Source: an uncultured Clostridia bacterium (GTDB taxonomy: Bacteria > Bacillota > Clostridia > Oscillospirales > Oscillospiraceae). From it: a stretch of DNA of 21,362 nt. The stretch spans positions 1 to 21,362 of the forward strand of contig CALDMR010000115.1 in the NCBI GenBank assembly GCA_937915065.1. Reading direction: 5' to 3'. The translations under genes were made by a program, and so were the position numbers. Every line of letters starts with the position of its first letter. Positions within the stretch are counted from its first letter, which is position 1. Below, one piece after another: positions 1 through 7,331 of this stretch. The notes beneath the pieces were generated by a model that had not been told where the DNA came from, made no database searches, and saw nothing but the letters and a program-made list of their open reading frames with translations.

Positions 1-52
1 TTCCTACATCAGGGGGTATTTTGTCACTGTCCGTTTTTACTGGTTCAGTTCA
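1..52 (-). mobile_element. End of an IS3-like insertion sequence (left boundary)
   Basis: These 52 bases are the exact reverse complement of 21309-21360. Read outward (minus strand) the sequence starts TGAACTGAACC and has GGACAG about 20 bases in. The 5'-TG terminus and a GGACA-type motif fit IS3/IS150-group ends as I remember them; that family assignment is inference. Identity stops at base 52 (base 53 is A; the matching position would be G), which marks the element/host junction. No transposase is visible because the window ends inside the element. Confidence 0.55.
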
Positions 53-75
53 AAGGACGCCGGGGTTTTTGCAGC
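53..75 (-). terminator. Probable half terminator, cut by the IS end
   Basis: On the minus strand, just after the kinase stop codon, there is a five-A run followed by CCCCGGCGTCC and then the IS junction. Intact terminators elsewhere in this window begin the same way (A-run, then a GC-rich arm), but the matching arm and T-run are missing here. I read this as the first half of the kinase operon terminator, with the rest beyond the inserted element. No hairpin can form from what remains. Confidence 0.4.
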
Positions 76-2199
76 TCAGAAAAGGGGTTCTGCGGTGATC
101 AGGGGGAAGGAGAACTGGGCTTTGAACAGGTCGCCGTCGATCTCCAGATGGAATCCGCCGCCCATCAGTTCCGTCAGGCTTTGGGCAATGGACAGGCCCA
201 GGCCGCTGCCTTCGCTGTTGCGGGAGCTGTCTCCCCGCACAAAGCGCTCCATCAGCTCGTCGGCGGGAATGTTCAGGGGGGCCCGGGATACGTTTTTCAT
301 CTGCACGGTCATTTGCCCGCCGCTGCGTTCCATGCTGATATACAGCCGGGTGCCCGGCAGGGCGTATTTGCAGGCATTGCTCAGCAGGTTATCGATCACG
401 CGCCACAGCAGCGCGCCGTCGGCCCGGATCAGCACCGCCTCTTCGGGCAGGGAAAACACGGGGGTCAGCTGGCTGGCGCCGAGCCGCTCGCTGTATTCGC
501 CCACGGCCTGCTGCAGCAGTTCGCAGACGTCCAGATCCTCCGGATGGACGGGCATGGCGCCGGAGGAAGCCTTGGAGGCGTCCACCAGGTCGCAGGTCAG
601 TTTTTTCAACCGGGCGCTCTGGCGGTCCAGCACGGCGATGTATTCCTGCACTTTGGGATTGTCCACGGGTTCGGCCTTGATCAGATCCACATAATTGATG
701 ATGGAGGTGAGCGGCGTTTTGATGTCGTGGGACACATTGGTAATCAGTTCGCTTTTCAGCCGTTCGCTTTTCATCTGTTCGTCCAGGGCGGCGGCCATGC
801 CGTCGGAAATATGGTTCAGGGCTTCGGCGTGGTCTTTCAGGGTGATGGGCAGGCGGCGGGTGTCGATCCGGTATTCCAGATTCCCCTGGGCCAGTTCTGT
901 CGCGCCGTCCCGCACAGCGCTGAACTTGATGGCCCAGCGGCAGCACCACAGCAGGATAAAAAAGTTGACGATGGCCAGCAGGAAAAAGACGCCCGGCGTA
1001 TTTGACGGCAGGAACAGCACCAGGGACACAAATTCATAGGCCACATAGGAAAGTACGAATTTCCAGGTCAGATCCATGTGGTTGACCAGATCGGAACACA
1101 GGCGGGTAAAGCGGGAACCGAGGCGAATCAGGCGGCCCAATAGGGTGTGCCGCCAAAAAGCGCGGCCTTTCAGCCGTACAGTGGTTGTCACAATACACAC
1201 CTCCAAAAGCACGCAGAGATAGCTGCAATAGGCGCCGATGGTGAAGATCCTGACGGAGACGTCTTCTGTGTAGAAGGTCAGCTCCTCTGCGATCATCAAA
1301 CCGATGGCGCCTGCCGTGAACAGCAGCGCCAGGAGCACTTCGTAGGGAATACGGTTGATCAGCCGCAGCACCACGCCGTCCACATTGCGGCGGCGGCCCG
1401 CACCGCGGCAGACAAAGACCAGCAGGATCACGGCCAGAACGCCGCAGAGCACGGAGAGAAAAATATATCCGGGAAGCAGATCCTGCATGCTGAAATACCA
1501 GGTGCTGATCTGGGCCAGGGCGTCGTCTACGGGATAATCTGGCACGATGCCCCAGCACAGCACATAGGATTTGGCGCTGGAGGAGGACAGCGTTTCATAC
1601 ACACTGTCGTTCTGCGGCGCTTCCCAGTATTCGTCGGAGAACAGATAGACGCTGTGGTACATCTCGGCGGCATATCCGTCGCTGTAACCGGAGGTACTGT
1701 GAAAGAGGTGGTCGCCGCTGGCAAAAAAATAGTCGGATAAACCGTTGGCAAAGTTGATGGTCAGCTTGTTATCCTGCACGGTGGCATACTGGGGCGTTAT
1801 CCCCAGGATCTCAAAGCTTTCTTCTTCCAAAAAATTGGAATACAGGGTGGCCTTTCCGTCCGCAGTGCGGACTTCAAAGCGGAAATTACTATCCTGCCCC
1901 GCTAGGGATGCTTCCAGCCGGTCGCGGTGGGACTGGCGTTCCTGCTGCTCCACAAAGGGAAGGTCGGAGGCAGACAGATCCTCGCCCTGCATGCGGTACA
2001 GGTTTGCTGCCGTCATCAGATAGTCCGACAGTAAAATGTGGTAGGAATAGCTGTCTTCGTAGCGCTGGCCGGGGATGCAGCCCTGTTCGGCGAAATTCAT
2101 AGTGGCAAAGGCCATTAAAATGGAGATCACGGACAGCAGCGCCGCCAAACAGAAGGCAAGAAATTTGGCCGCGGTATTGGTCAAAAATCGTTTTATCAT
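76..2199 (-). CDS. Multi-pass membrane sensor histidine kinase
   Basis: A 707-residue two-component kinase that should autophosphorylate and pass phosphate to the adjacent regulator. There is one N-terminal membrane helix (about 12-34), an extracytoplasmic region of about 200 residues (35-240), and then a bundle of further helices (about 243-265, 285-303, 316-340, 380-397, 402-421). A HAMP-like linker follows (about 425-480). The H-box NVSHDIKTPLT places the phosphorylated histidine at H491. The N-box VIDNLLSNACKY lies near 601-612 and the G-box GSGLGLS near 664-670, so the catalytic domain looks complete. Its start overlaps the regulator stop as ATGA, which suggests translational coupling. 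The signal is unknown; the architecture recalls clostridial kinases next to OmpR/VanR-type regulators. The downstream terminator seems interrupted by a mobile element. Confidence 0.93.
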   Translation of the reverse strand: MIKRFLTNTAAKFLAFCLAALLSVISILMAFATMNFAEQGCIPGQRYEDSYSYHILLSDYLMTAANLYRMQGEDLSASDLPFVEQQERQSHRDRLEASLAGQDSNFRFEVRTADGKATLYSNFLEEESFEILGITPQYATVQDNKLTINFANGLSDYFFASGDHLFHSTSGYSDGYAAEMYHSVYLFSDEYWEAPQNDSVYETLSSSSAKSYVLCWGIVPDYPVDDALAQISTWYFSMQDLLPGYIFLSVLCGVLAVILLVFVCRGAGRRRNVDGVVLRLINRIPYEVLLALLFTAGAIGLMIAEELTFYTEDVSVRIFTIGAYCSYLCVLLEVCIVTTTVRLKGRAFWRHTLLGRLIRLGSRFTRLCSDLVNHMDLTWKFVLSYVAYEFVSLVLFLPSNTPGVFFLLAIVNFFILLWCCRWAIKFSAVRDGATELAQGNLEYRIDTRRLPITLKDHAEALNHISDGMAAALDEQMKSERLKSELITNVSHDIKTPLTSIINYVDLIKAEPVDNPKVQEYIAVLDRQSARLKKLTCDLVDASKASSGAMPVHPEDLDVCELLQQAVGEYSERLGASQLTPVFSLPEEAVLIRADGALLWRVIDNLLSNACKYALPGTRLYISMERSGGQMTVQMKNVSRAPLNIPADELMERFVRGDSSRNSEGSGLGLSIAQSLTELMGGGFHLEIDGDLFKAQFSFPLITAEPLF

Positions 2200-2903
2200 A
2201 GGCGGGCAACCCCTTTATCTTTTTCCATTTTATAACCCTGGCCCCACACGACTTTCAGATAGCGGGGGTTGGCGGGGTCGATCTCGATTTTTTCCCGCAG
2301 ATGGCGGATGTGAACGGCCACGGTGCTTTCGTTGCCCAAAGCCACATCTTTCCACACTTTTTCATAGATCTCGGCGGAGGAAAAGACCCGGCCGGGATTT
2401 TCCATCAGCAGCCGGAGAATGTTGTATTCCAGCGGTGTAAGGGAAACGGGCTCGCCGTCCACGGTGACGGTTTTCTCGGCGTCGTCCAGCTCGATGGAGC
2501 CGATCACAAAGCGGGATTCCTGCTTGACCATGCCGCCCAGATTGGTATAGCGCCGCAGCTGGGAGCGCACCCGGGCCACCACTTCCGCGGGGTTGAAGGG
2601 CTTGGTGATATAGTCGTCGGCGCCGATGTTCAGGCCCAGGATCTTGTCGCTGTCTTCGCTTTTGGCCGTCAGCAGGATCACGGGGATATTGGATTCTTCC
2701 CGCAGTTTGGCAGTGGCAGAGATGCCGTCCATCTCCGGCATCATAATGTCCATCAGCACCAGATGGAGCTCCTGCTCCCCTGCGATTTTCAGGGCTTCTT
2801 TGCCGGTGTGGGCCTCGAAAATACGATACCCCTCGGCGGACAGATAAATGCGCAGCGCGGACACAATGTCCTGCTCGTCGTCGCAGATCAAAATATTGTA
2901 CAT
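2196..2903 (-). CDS. OmpR/PhoB-family response regulator
   Basis: A 235-residue DNA-binding response regulator. The receiver domain (about 1-118) has the acidic pair D8/D9, phosphoacceptor D52 in LMDIMMPEMDG, T79 and K101 in the TKPF motif. The C-terminal winged helix (about 130-230) ends with the family-typical VWGQGYKME. An SD-like GGGAGG lies about 11 bases upstream of the ATG, and a 10-bp palindrome GGAACGTTCC (2907-2916) sits between the two. It is the first gene of a two-gene operon with the histidine kinase, whose start overlaps its stop. Targets cannot be read from the sequence; autoregulation is possible given the inverted GTTAAA/TTTAAC repeat around the promoter. Confidence 0.95.
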   Translation of the reverse strand: MYNILICDDEQDIVSALRIYLSAEGYRIFEAHTGKEALKIAGEQELHLVLMDIMMPEMDGISATAKLREESNIPVILLTAKSEDSDKILGLNIGADDYITKPFNPAEVVARVRSQLRRYTNLGGMVKQESRFVIGSIELDDAEKTVTVDGEPVSLTPLEYNILRLLMENPGRVFSSAEIYEKVWKDVALGNESTVAVHIRHLREKIEIDPANPRYLKVVWGQGYKMEKDKGVARL

Positions 2904-2936
2904 GTTGGAACGTTCCTCCCTTTTCCTTCAATGTTC

Positions 2937-2964
2937 AGCATATCATGGTGTGGGTTAAAAACAA
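2937..2964 (-). promoter_or_regulatory. Candidate promoter of the two-component operon
   Basis: On the minus strand TTGTTT (2964-2959) and TATGCT (2942-2937) are 16 bp apart, upstream of the regulator gene. The sequences GTTAAA (2954-2959) and TTTAAC (2977-2982) form an inverted repeat around the -35, and a 14-bp perfect palindrome centred on TTAA covers 2984-2997 at the end of the transporter gene. Either might bind the regulator; this is inference. Confidence 0.45.
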
Positions 2965-2988
2965 AGGGGGTAAGTCTTTAACACTTTC

Positions 2989-3879
2989 TTAAGAAAGCGG
3001 CCCCCCGGCTTTGGCACGGAAGAGCCAAAGGCGGTTGTTGTACAGATACATCAAAATCGCTGCGCCGGTGATCACTGCATAGCCCAGCAGGCTCATAAGA
3101 TCCGGCACCTGCCCGAAGAGGAAAAAGCCCCACAGGGCGGCAAACAGCACCTGGCAGTAATCATACACAGAGATCTCCCGGGCGGGGGCATAATAGTATG
3201 CCCGGGTGATGGAAAATTGTCCCCCCGCGCCGCAAAGACCGGCGGCCAGCAGGATCAGAAATTGGACCGGGGTCATGGGCTGGCCGGCGGCCAGGAACAT
3301 GGGCAGAGTGACGGCGCAGGAAAACAGGGAGAAATAGAACACGATGCGGGTGCCGGTTTCGCCGTTCAGCCCCATTTTACGCACATAGGTGTATGCCGCA
3401 CCGGCGCCCAGGCCGCCCAGCGCGCCGATCAGGGCGGGCACATACTCCATGTGGAAGAAAGAGGGCTTGATGATCAGCAGCGCTCCGGCGAAAGCGGCCA
3501 GTAATCCGGCGGCCTGGGCGGGCTTGATGCGTTCTTTCAAAATGAAGTAAGAAAAAATGACGGCAAAAAAGGGGCTGAGCTTGTTGAGCATATTGGCGTC
3601 GGACAGCACCAGGTGGTCGATGGCGTAAAAATTACACAGCAGGCCGGTGGTGCCGAAGAAACAGCGCAGCAGCATGCTTCTGCCGTTGCCGGGGGTGACT
3701 TTCAGCGATAGCCCCTGCCGCTTTAGGGCGATAAAGGCGATGACCAAGGCCGGCAGATTGCGGAACAGGGCTTTTTGGGGCGTGGGCAGATCTCCGGCCA
3801 GGTGCACAAAGGCCGTCATTCCGGAAAAGAACAGGGCGGCCAGCAAAATATACAGGATGGCAGTGTGTTTTTGTTTCAA
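2989..3879 (-). CDS. EamA/DMT-superfamily transporter
   Basis: An integral membrane transporter of the drug/metabolite (EamA) type, about 296 residues with ten predicted helices in two five-helix halves. Family features include the opening ILLAALFFSGMTAFVHLAG, the RNLPALVIAF helix and the first-repeat ending LKERIKPAQAAGLLAAFAG. The substrate cannot be inferred. I place the start at a TTG (3879) because GAGG lies 9 bases upstream and the protein then begins MKQKHTAILY, directly before the first helix. A longer TTG-started form from 3903 is possible but has no good ribosome site. Its promoter is back to back with that of the next gene. An 85-bp gap separates it from the downstream regulator gene, so they need not form one operon. 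Confidence 0.9.
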   Translation of the reverse strand: MKQKHTAILYILLAALFFSGMTAFVHLAGDLPTPQKALFRNLPALVIAFIALKRQGLSLKVTPGNGRSMLLRCFFGTTGLLCNFYAIDHLVLSDANMLNKLSPFFAVIFSYFILKERIKPAQAAGLLAAFAGALLIIKPSFFHMEYVPALIGALGGLGAGAAYTYVRKMGLNGETGTRIVFYFSLFSCAVTLPMFLAAGQPMTPVQFLILLAAGLCGAGGQFSITRAYYYAPAREISVYDYCQVLFAALWGFFLFGQVPDLMSLLGYAVITGAAILMYLYNNRLWLFRAKAGGPLS

Positions 3880-3926
3880 GAAAAAGGACCTCGCAATTGG
3901 CAATGAACTGTAAAAGAATCACGGAT

Positions 3927-3955
3927 ATTGTACCCCCTTTTGGGCGGTTTTGCAA
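3927..3955 (-). promoter_or_regulatory. Promoter of the EamA transporter gene
   Basis: Minus-strand TTGCAA (3955-3950) and TACAAT (3932-3927) with a 17-bp spacer give a good sigma-A promoter. The predicted start of transcription is about 40 bases before the TTG start codon. Confidence 0.6.
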
Positions 3956-3962
3956 TGCGCCG

Positions 3963-3992
3963 TTGACGATGAAACCGGAGATGTGATATCAT
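3963..3992 (+). promoter_or_regulatory. Promoter of the DUF3783-like gene
   Basis: TTGACG (3963-3968) and TATCAT (3987-3992), spacer 18 bp, lie just upstream of the ribosome site AAGGAGG (4000-4006). The -35 box is only 7 bp from the divergent promoter's -35 (3950-3955), so polymerase could hardly bind both at once. Confidence 0.6.
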
Positions 3993-4012
3993 ATCAGCCA
4001 AGGAGGGATCGG

Positions 4013-4408
4013 ATGATGAAAGAGCAGATCCTGTTATTTCACTTTGAAGACGCGGAGCGGCTGAGCGCGCTGCGCAAGGCCCTGCTGCCCCTGCACATTG
4101 CTTGCAAGGTGGTGGACGAGGCGGACTGGAATACCCCCATCGGCACCCTGGTGGGGCTGGAAGCGGCGCCCCAGGAAGGCCTGGAATCCGCAGAGCTGAC
4201 GGAGGAAGTGCTGGTGCTGTGCGGCCTGACGGATGCCGGCATTCAGCAGGTGCTTATGGCGCTGCGCAAGGCGGGGCTGTATATCCCCTATAAGGCGTCT
4301 TTGACGGCTACCAATAAGGACTGGACCGCACCCCAGCTTTTCTTTGAGCTGTACCAGGAGCACCAGGCCATGCTGGCTTATCAACAAAGCAAACACGAGC
4401 AGAATTAA
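4013..4408 (+). CDS. Small DUF3783-like protein
   Basis: A soluble protein of 131 residues, function unknown. The opening (MMKEQILLFHFEDAERLSALRKALLPL), the central VDEADWNTPIGTLVG segment and the LRKAGLYIPYKASLTATNKDW segment recall the Firmicutes DUF3783 family; this is recognition from memory. No catalytic motif or membrane helix is visible. AAGGAGG at 4000-4006 precedes two adjacent ATG codons (4013 and 4016), and either could be the start. The reading frame continues upstream but without a ribosome site. The gene has its own promoter and a strong terminator, so it is monocistronic. Confidence 0.8.
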   Translation: MMKEQILLFHFEDAERLSALRKALLPLHIACKVVDEADWNTPIGTLVGLEAAPQEGLESAELTEEVLVLCGLTDAGIQQVLMALRKAGLYIPYKASLTATNKDWTAPQLFFELYQEHQAMLAYQQSKHEQN

Positions 4409-4440
4409 AAAATGTGCTCCGCTTTTGCGGAGCACATTTT
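4409..4440. terminator. Bidirectional intrinsic terminator (DUF3783-like gene and bioY)
   Basis: A perfect 14-bp stem (4409-4422 with 4427-4440) closes a TTTT loop, with an A-run on the left and a T-run on the right. It starts right after the plus-strand stop codon and lies 18 bp past the end of convergent bioY, so it can serve both genes. Confidence 0.9.
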
Positions 4441-4458
4441 TGCGCGCTGGGGGAGAGG

Positions 4459-5016
4459 TCAGGACTGCTTTTGCAGCAATGGTACCAGCTTCCCGGCCAG
4501 AAAAACTGCGGCGATCAGCTTGATGGCATCCCAGGGCAGGAAGGGGAGCATGCCCGCCCAGAGGATGGCCACCAGATCCAGGCCCTTGCCGAGATAGACA
4601 TTGAGGACCAGCGCCATATAGGGCAGGCCCACGAGATAGATCACGGCCAGGCCCGCCAGGCAGGCTGCGGCCATGCGCTTTTTGGTGGGATTGCCCCTGG
4701 CGGCCAGCCCCGTTACAAAGGCGGCGGGAATGTAGGAGAGCAGAAACCCGAAGGTGGGCTGGAGCACATAGCCCAGGCCGCCCCCGGCGGTGAAAATGGG
4801 CAGCCCGGCCAGCCCCAGAACCACATAGACCAGCTGGGACAGGGCGCCCCACTTGGGGCCCAGCAGGATTCCTGCCATGAAAACAAAGAAGATCTGCAAT
4901 GTGAAAGAGGACCAGGGCGTGGGGATGCGCAGAAACGCGCCGACGGCGGTGAGGGCCGCAAACAAGGCGGTGAGCACCAGCCATTTCGTTTTGGAAGAGG
5001 ACAGGGCAGTTGCCAT
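4459..5016 (-). CDS. bioY: Biotin transporter substrate-binding subunit BioY
   Basis: The 185-residue S component of an energy-coupling-factor biotin transporter; it binds biotin in the membrane and works with a shared ECF ATPase/T module that is not in this window. About six helices are visible, with BioY-typical stretches: RIPTPWSSFTLQIFFVFMAG near the N-terminus, LLGPKWGALSQLVYVVLGLAGLP, and GGLGYVLQPTFGFLLSY. The ATG at 5016 follows AGGAGG at a short distance, and that ribosome site partly overlaps a BirA-type operator. The gene is divergent from birA and shares its control region, which strongly supports a biotin role and repression by biotin-loaded BirA. Confidence 0.95.
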   Translation of the reverse strand: MATALSSSKTKWLVLTALFAALTAVGAFLRIPTPWSSFTLQIFFVFMAGILLGPKWGALSQLVYVVLGLAGLPIFTAGGGLGYVLQPTFGFLLSYIPAAFVTGLAARGNPTKKRMAAACLAGLAVIYLVGLPYMALVLNVYLGKGLDLVAILWAGMLPFLPWDAIKLIAAVFLAGKLVPLLQKQS

Positions 5017-5017
5017 A

Positions 5018-5049
5018 TTGTAAACCTCCTGGCTGAAATGAGTTTACAT
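5018..5049. promoter_or_regulatory. BirA-type operator 1 (bioY proximal)
   Basis: An inverted repeat TTGTAAAC (5018-5025), 16 bp, GTTTACAT (5042-5049), with 7 of 8 positions symmetric. It matches the Firmicutes BirA site as I recall it (TGTTAAC-like half sites about 14-16 bp apart). It covers the bioY transcription start and overlaps the bioY ribosome-binding region. Confidence 0.75.
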
Positions 5050-5050
5050 T

Positions 5051-5079
5051 AGCATACGCTTGTTTTACGAAATTGTCAA
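5051..5079 (-). promoter_or_regulatory. bioY promoter
   Basis: Minus-strand TTGACA (5079-5074) and TATGCT (5056-5051) are separated by exactly 17 bp. The -35 box lies inside the left half of operator 2, and transcription would start inside operator 1. Confidence 0.75.
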
Positions 5080-5104
5080 CCAAAAATAAAAAATAAGTTT
5101 ACAA
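5073..5104. promoter_or_regulatory. BirA-type operator 2 (shared)
   Basis: An inverted repeat TTGTCAAC (5073-5080), 16 bp of A/T-rich sequence, GTTTACAA (5097-5104), 7 of 8 positions symmetric, with the same geometry as operator 1. It overlaps the -35 of bioY on one side and the -35 of birA on the other, so one bound BirA dimer could shut both genes. Confidence 0.75.
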
Positions 5105-5126
5105 TATGGCGGAGAGGTGCTACACT
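5098..5126 (+). promoter_or_regulatory. birA promoter
   Basis: TTTACA (5098-5103) and TACACT (5121-5126) with a 17-bp spacer. The -35 is the right half of operator 2, which predicts autoregulation. Confidence 0.7.
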
Positions 5127-5159
5127 GGCCATAGAATTGAGAGGACAGGAGGCGGGATC

Positions 5160-6152
5160 ATGAGCCGTCGTACTATATTAAAATTATTACAGGAGAACAA
5201 GGGCACCTTTGTGTCCGGCGAGCAGATCAGCGAAGAAATGGGGATCACTCGGGCAGCCATCTGGAAATCCATCGATGGGCTGCGAAAAGAGGGGTATGAG
5301 ATCGAATCGAAAACCAAGCTGGGCTATCGCCTGGTGGCCTCGCCGGATCGGGCCACTGCGGAAAATGTGGGGGCCCGCATTACCACCAGGGTGGTGGGGC
5401 AGCACATTTCCTATTTTGAACAGATCGACTCCACCAATACCTATGCGAAGCAGGCGGCCCTGGAGGGGGGCGCAGACGGGCTGGTGGTCATTGCCAACGA
5501 ACAAACCGGAGGAAGGGGACGCAGCGGGCGTAGTTTTCAGTCGCCGCCGGACAAAGGCTTGTATTTGACGGCGCTGCTCCGCCCCCAGGCTGCCCCGGCC
5601 GATGTGCTGAACATCACGGCCCTGGCGGCGGTGGCGGCGTGCAATGCCGTGGAGCGGGTGTGCGGTGTGCGGCCCGGCATCAAGTGGACCAACGATCTGA
5701 TCCTGAACGGTAAAAAGTTGGCGGGGATCCTGACGGAAATGGGGATAGAGGGCGAGAGCGGCGCGCTGCAGTATGTGGTGATCGGCATTGGCCTCAACGC
5801 CAATCAGGAGCCGGAGGACTTTGCAGAAGAGGTGGCGGAAATGGCGGTGTCGCTGCGAATGGCGCTGGGCGCGCCGGTTTGCCGCGCTGCCCTGGCGGCG
5901 GCCCTGATCGAGGAACTGGACGCCCTTTATGGCCGCCTGGGCGGCGATTTATCCGGCGATCTGACCCAATACCGGGCGGACTGCGTGACGCTGGGCAGAC
6001 AGGTGCGGATTCTGGGCAGCGGCGCAGAACGCACCGGAGAAGCGGTGGATATTGACGAGAGCTTCGGCCTGGTTGTGCGCCGGGCAGACGGAACGGAGGA
6101 AGTTGTGCGCAGCGGCGAAGTGTCCGTGCGGGGCCTGTACGGCTATGTATAA
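5160..6152 (+). CDS. birA: Bifunctional biotin-protein ligase / biotin operon repressor BirA
   Basis: A 330-residue enzyme that activates biotin with ATP to biotinyl-AMP and attaches it to acceptor lysines, and in this long form also represses transcription. Residues about 1-60 are an HTH_11-type winged helix (SGEQISEEMGITRAAIWKSI). The ligase domain carries the nucleotide/biotin loop GRGRSGR (118-124), KWTND (175-179, a variant of the usual KWPND), and the GKKLAGIL motif (184-191) with the catalytic-site lysine K186. A small C-terminal domain follows (about 275-330). The ATG at 5160 is chosen because AGGAGG (5147-5152) lies 7 bases upstream; the frame extends to 5106 but that would run through the promoter. 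It is divergent from bioY with two BirA-type operators between, and 11 bp ahead of the chromate-transporter pair. Confidence 0.96.
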   Translation: MSRRTILKLLQENKGTFVSGEQISEEMGITRAAIWKSIDGLRKEGYEIESKTKLGYRLVASPDRATAENVGARITTRVVGQHISYFEQIDSTNTYAKQAALEGGADGLVVIANEQTGGRGRSGRSFQSPPDKGLYLTALLRPQAAPADVLNITALAAVAACNAVERVCGVRPGIKWTNDLILNGKKLAGILTEMGIEGESGALQYVVIGIGLNANQEPEDFAEEVAEMAVSLRMALGAPVCRAALAAALIEELDALYGRLGGDLSGDLTQYRADCVTLGRQVRILGSGAERTGEAVDIDESFGLVVRRADGTEEVVRSGEVSVRGLYGYV

Positions 6153-6163
6153 AGGAGAGGGCT

Positions 6164-6730
6164 ATGGCAAGTAAATTATGGGAATTGTTCTGGACCTTCG
6201 CCCGGGTGGGGGCCATGACATTCGGCGGCGGTTATGCCATGCTCCCGATTTTGCAGCGGGAGATCGTGGAAAATCACGGCTGGGCCACGGAGGATGAGAT
6301 GGCGGATTACTATGCCATCGGCCAGTGCACGCCGGGGATCATTGCGGTGAATGTGGCCACCTTTGTGGGGCGGAAGGAGGCGGGCGTTCCCGGCGCTGTG
6401 GTGGCGACGCTGGGCCAGGTGTTCCCTTGCCTCGTTATCATTACGGTCATCGCCGCCGCCCTGTCCAACTTTGCGGATCTGAAAATCGTGCAGGATGCCT
6501 TCGGCGGCATCCGGGCCTGCGTGTGTGTGCTGATTTTCAACGCAGTGCTGAAGCTGTTCAAAACGGATGTGGTGGATTTGCCCACCTTTCTGATTTTTGC
6601 GGCGGTACTGCTGGCCTCGGCGGTGAGTGATCTGTCGCCGGTGGTGTTTGTGGTGGCGGCGGGCGGCCTGGGCGTGCTTGTCCGGATGCTGGGACTGGAT
6701 GGGAAAAGCAGAAAGGAGCGGGCTCAATGA
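6164..6730 (+). CDS. Chromate transporter family protein, first half (short-chain CHR)
   Basis: A 188-residue membrane protein of the CHR family, corresponding to one domain of the long ChrA proteins. The family signature is clear near the N-terminus: FARVGAMTFGGGYAMLPILQ, then GQCTPGIIAVNVATFVG and a VPGAVVATLG helix. Short-chain CHR proteins are encoded as tandem pairs and act together, and the second half follows immediately with an ATGA overlap (6727-6730). Chromate export is known for some members, but gut anaerobes carry many uncharacterised ones, so the anion is uncertain. AAGGAGAGG precedes the ATG, and it probably shares the birA transcript (11-bp gap, no terminator between them). 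Confidence 0.9.
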   Translation: MASKLWELFWTFARVGAMTFGGGYAMLPILQREIVENHGWATEDEMADYYAIGQCTPGIIAVNVATFVGRKEAGVPGAVVATLGQVFPCLVIITVIAAALSNFADLKIVQDAFGGIRACVCVLIFNAVLKLFKTDVVDLPTFLIFAAVLLASAVSDLSPVVFVVAAGGLGVLVRMLGLDGKSRKERAQ

Positions 6731-7296
6731 TCTATCTGCGCCTGTTTTTGGAGTTTTTCCGCACGGGATTGTTCGCCGTGGGCGGCGGCCTGGCCACCAT
6801 TCCCTTTCTGTATCATATTTCCGACAGCACCGGCTGGTTTACCCACGGGCAGCTGGCGGATATGATCGCCGTGTCGGAGTCCACGCCGGGGCCCATGGGG
6901 GTGAATATGGCCACCTATGTGGGATATACTGTGGGCGGCGTGCCGGGGGCGGTGATTGCCACTTTGGGCCTGATCACGCCGTCGATTCTGGTAATTTTGA
7001 TCGTGGCCCGCTTTTTGGCGAAGTTCCGCACCAACCGCACGGTGGATGCAGTGTTTTACGGCCTGCGGCCCGCCTCCTGCGGCTTGATCGCAGCGGCGGG
7101 GCTGTCTGTGGTCAGCCTGGCGCTGCTGGATCTGAGCGCGCCTTTGGCGGAGATATTTCAGTGGAAATATATTGCCCTGGCGGGGGTGATCCTGGTGCTG
7201 ACCCGGTGGGTCAAGCCCACCAAAAAGCTGCACCCCATTGTGTTTATCGGCCTTTCGGCGGCGGCGGGAATCCTGTTCGGCGCCCTGGGGATTTGA
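6727..7296 (+). CDS. Chromate transporter family protein, second half (short-chain CHR)
   Basis: A 189-residue partner of the preceding protein. It has the same fold signature with sequence divergence: FLEFFRTGLFAVGGGLATIPF, then SESTPGPMGVNMATYVG and VPGAVIATLGLITPS. Several membrane helices follow. The start overlaps the upstream stop by four bases, the standard arrangement for SCHR pairs whose two subunits insert with opposite topology (family knowledge). The transcript ends at the hairpin at 7339-7369, shared with pyruvate kinase coming the other way. Confidence 0.9.
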   Translation: MIYLRLFLEFFRTGLFAVGGGLATIPFLYHISDSTGWFTHGQLADMIAVSESTPGPMGVNMATYVGYTVGGVPGAVIATLGLITPSILVILIVARFLAKFRTNRTVDAVFYGLRPASCGLIAAAGLSVVSLALLDLSAPLAEIFQWKYIALAGVILVLTRWVKPTKKLHPIVFIGLSAAAGILFGALGI

Positions 7297-7331
7297 GGGG
7301 GCAACCGTGACAGCGGGGCGTTTCCAAACAC

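Noticed and set aside
2984..2997. 14-bp palindrome at the end of the EamA gene as a terminator
   Set aside because: The palindrome is A/T-rich with no loop and no T-run after it on the minus strand, so it is more likely chance or a protein site.
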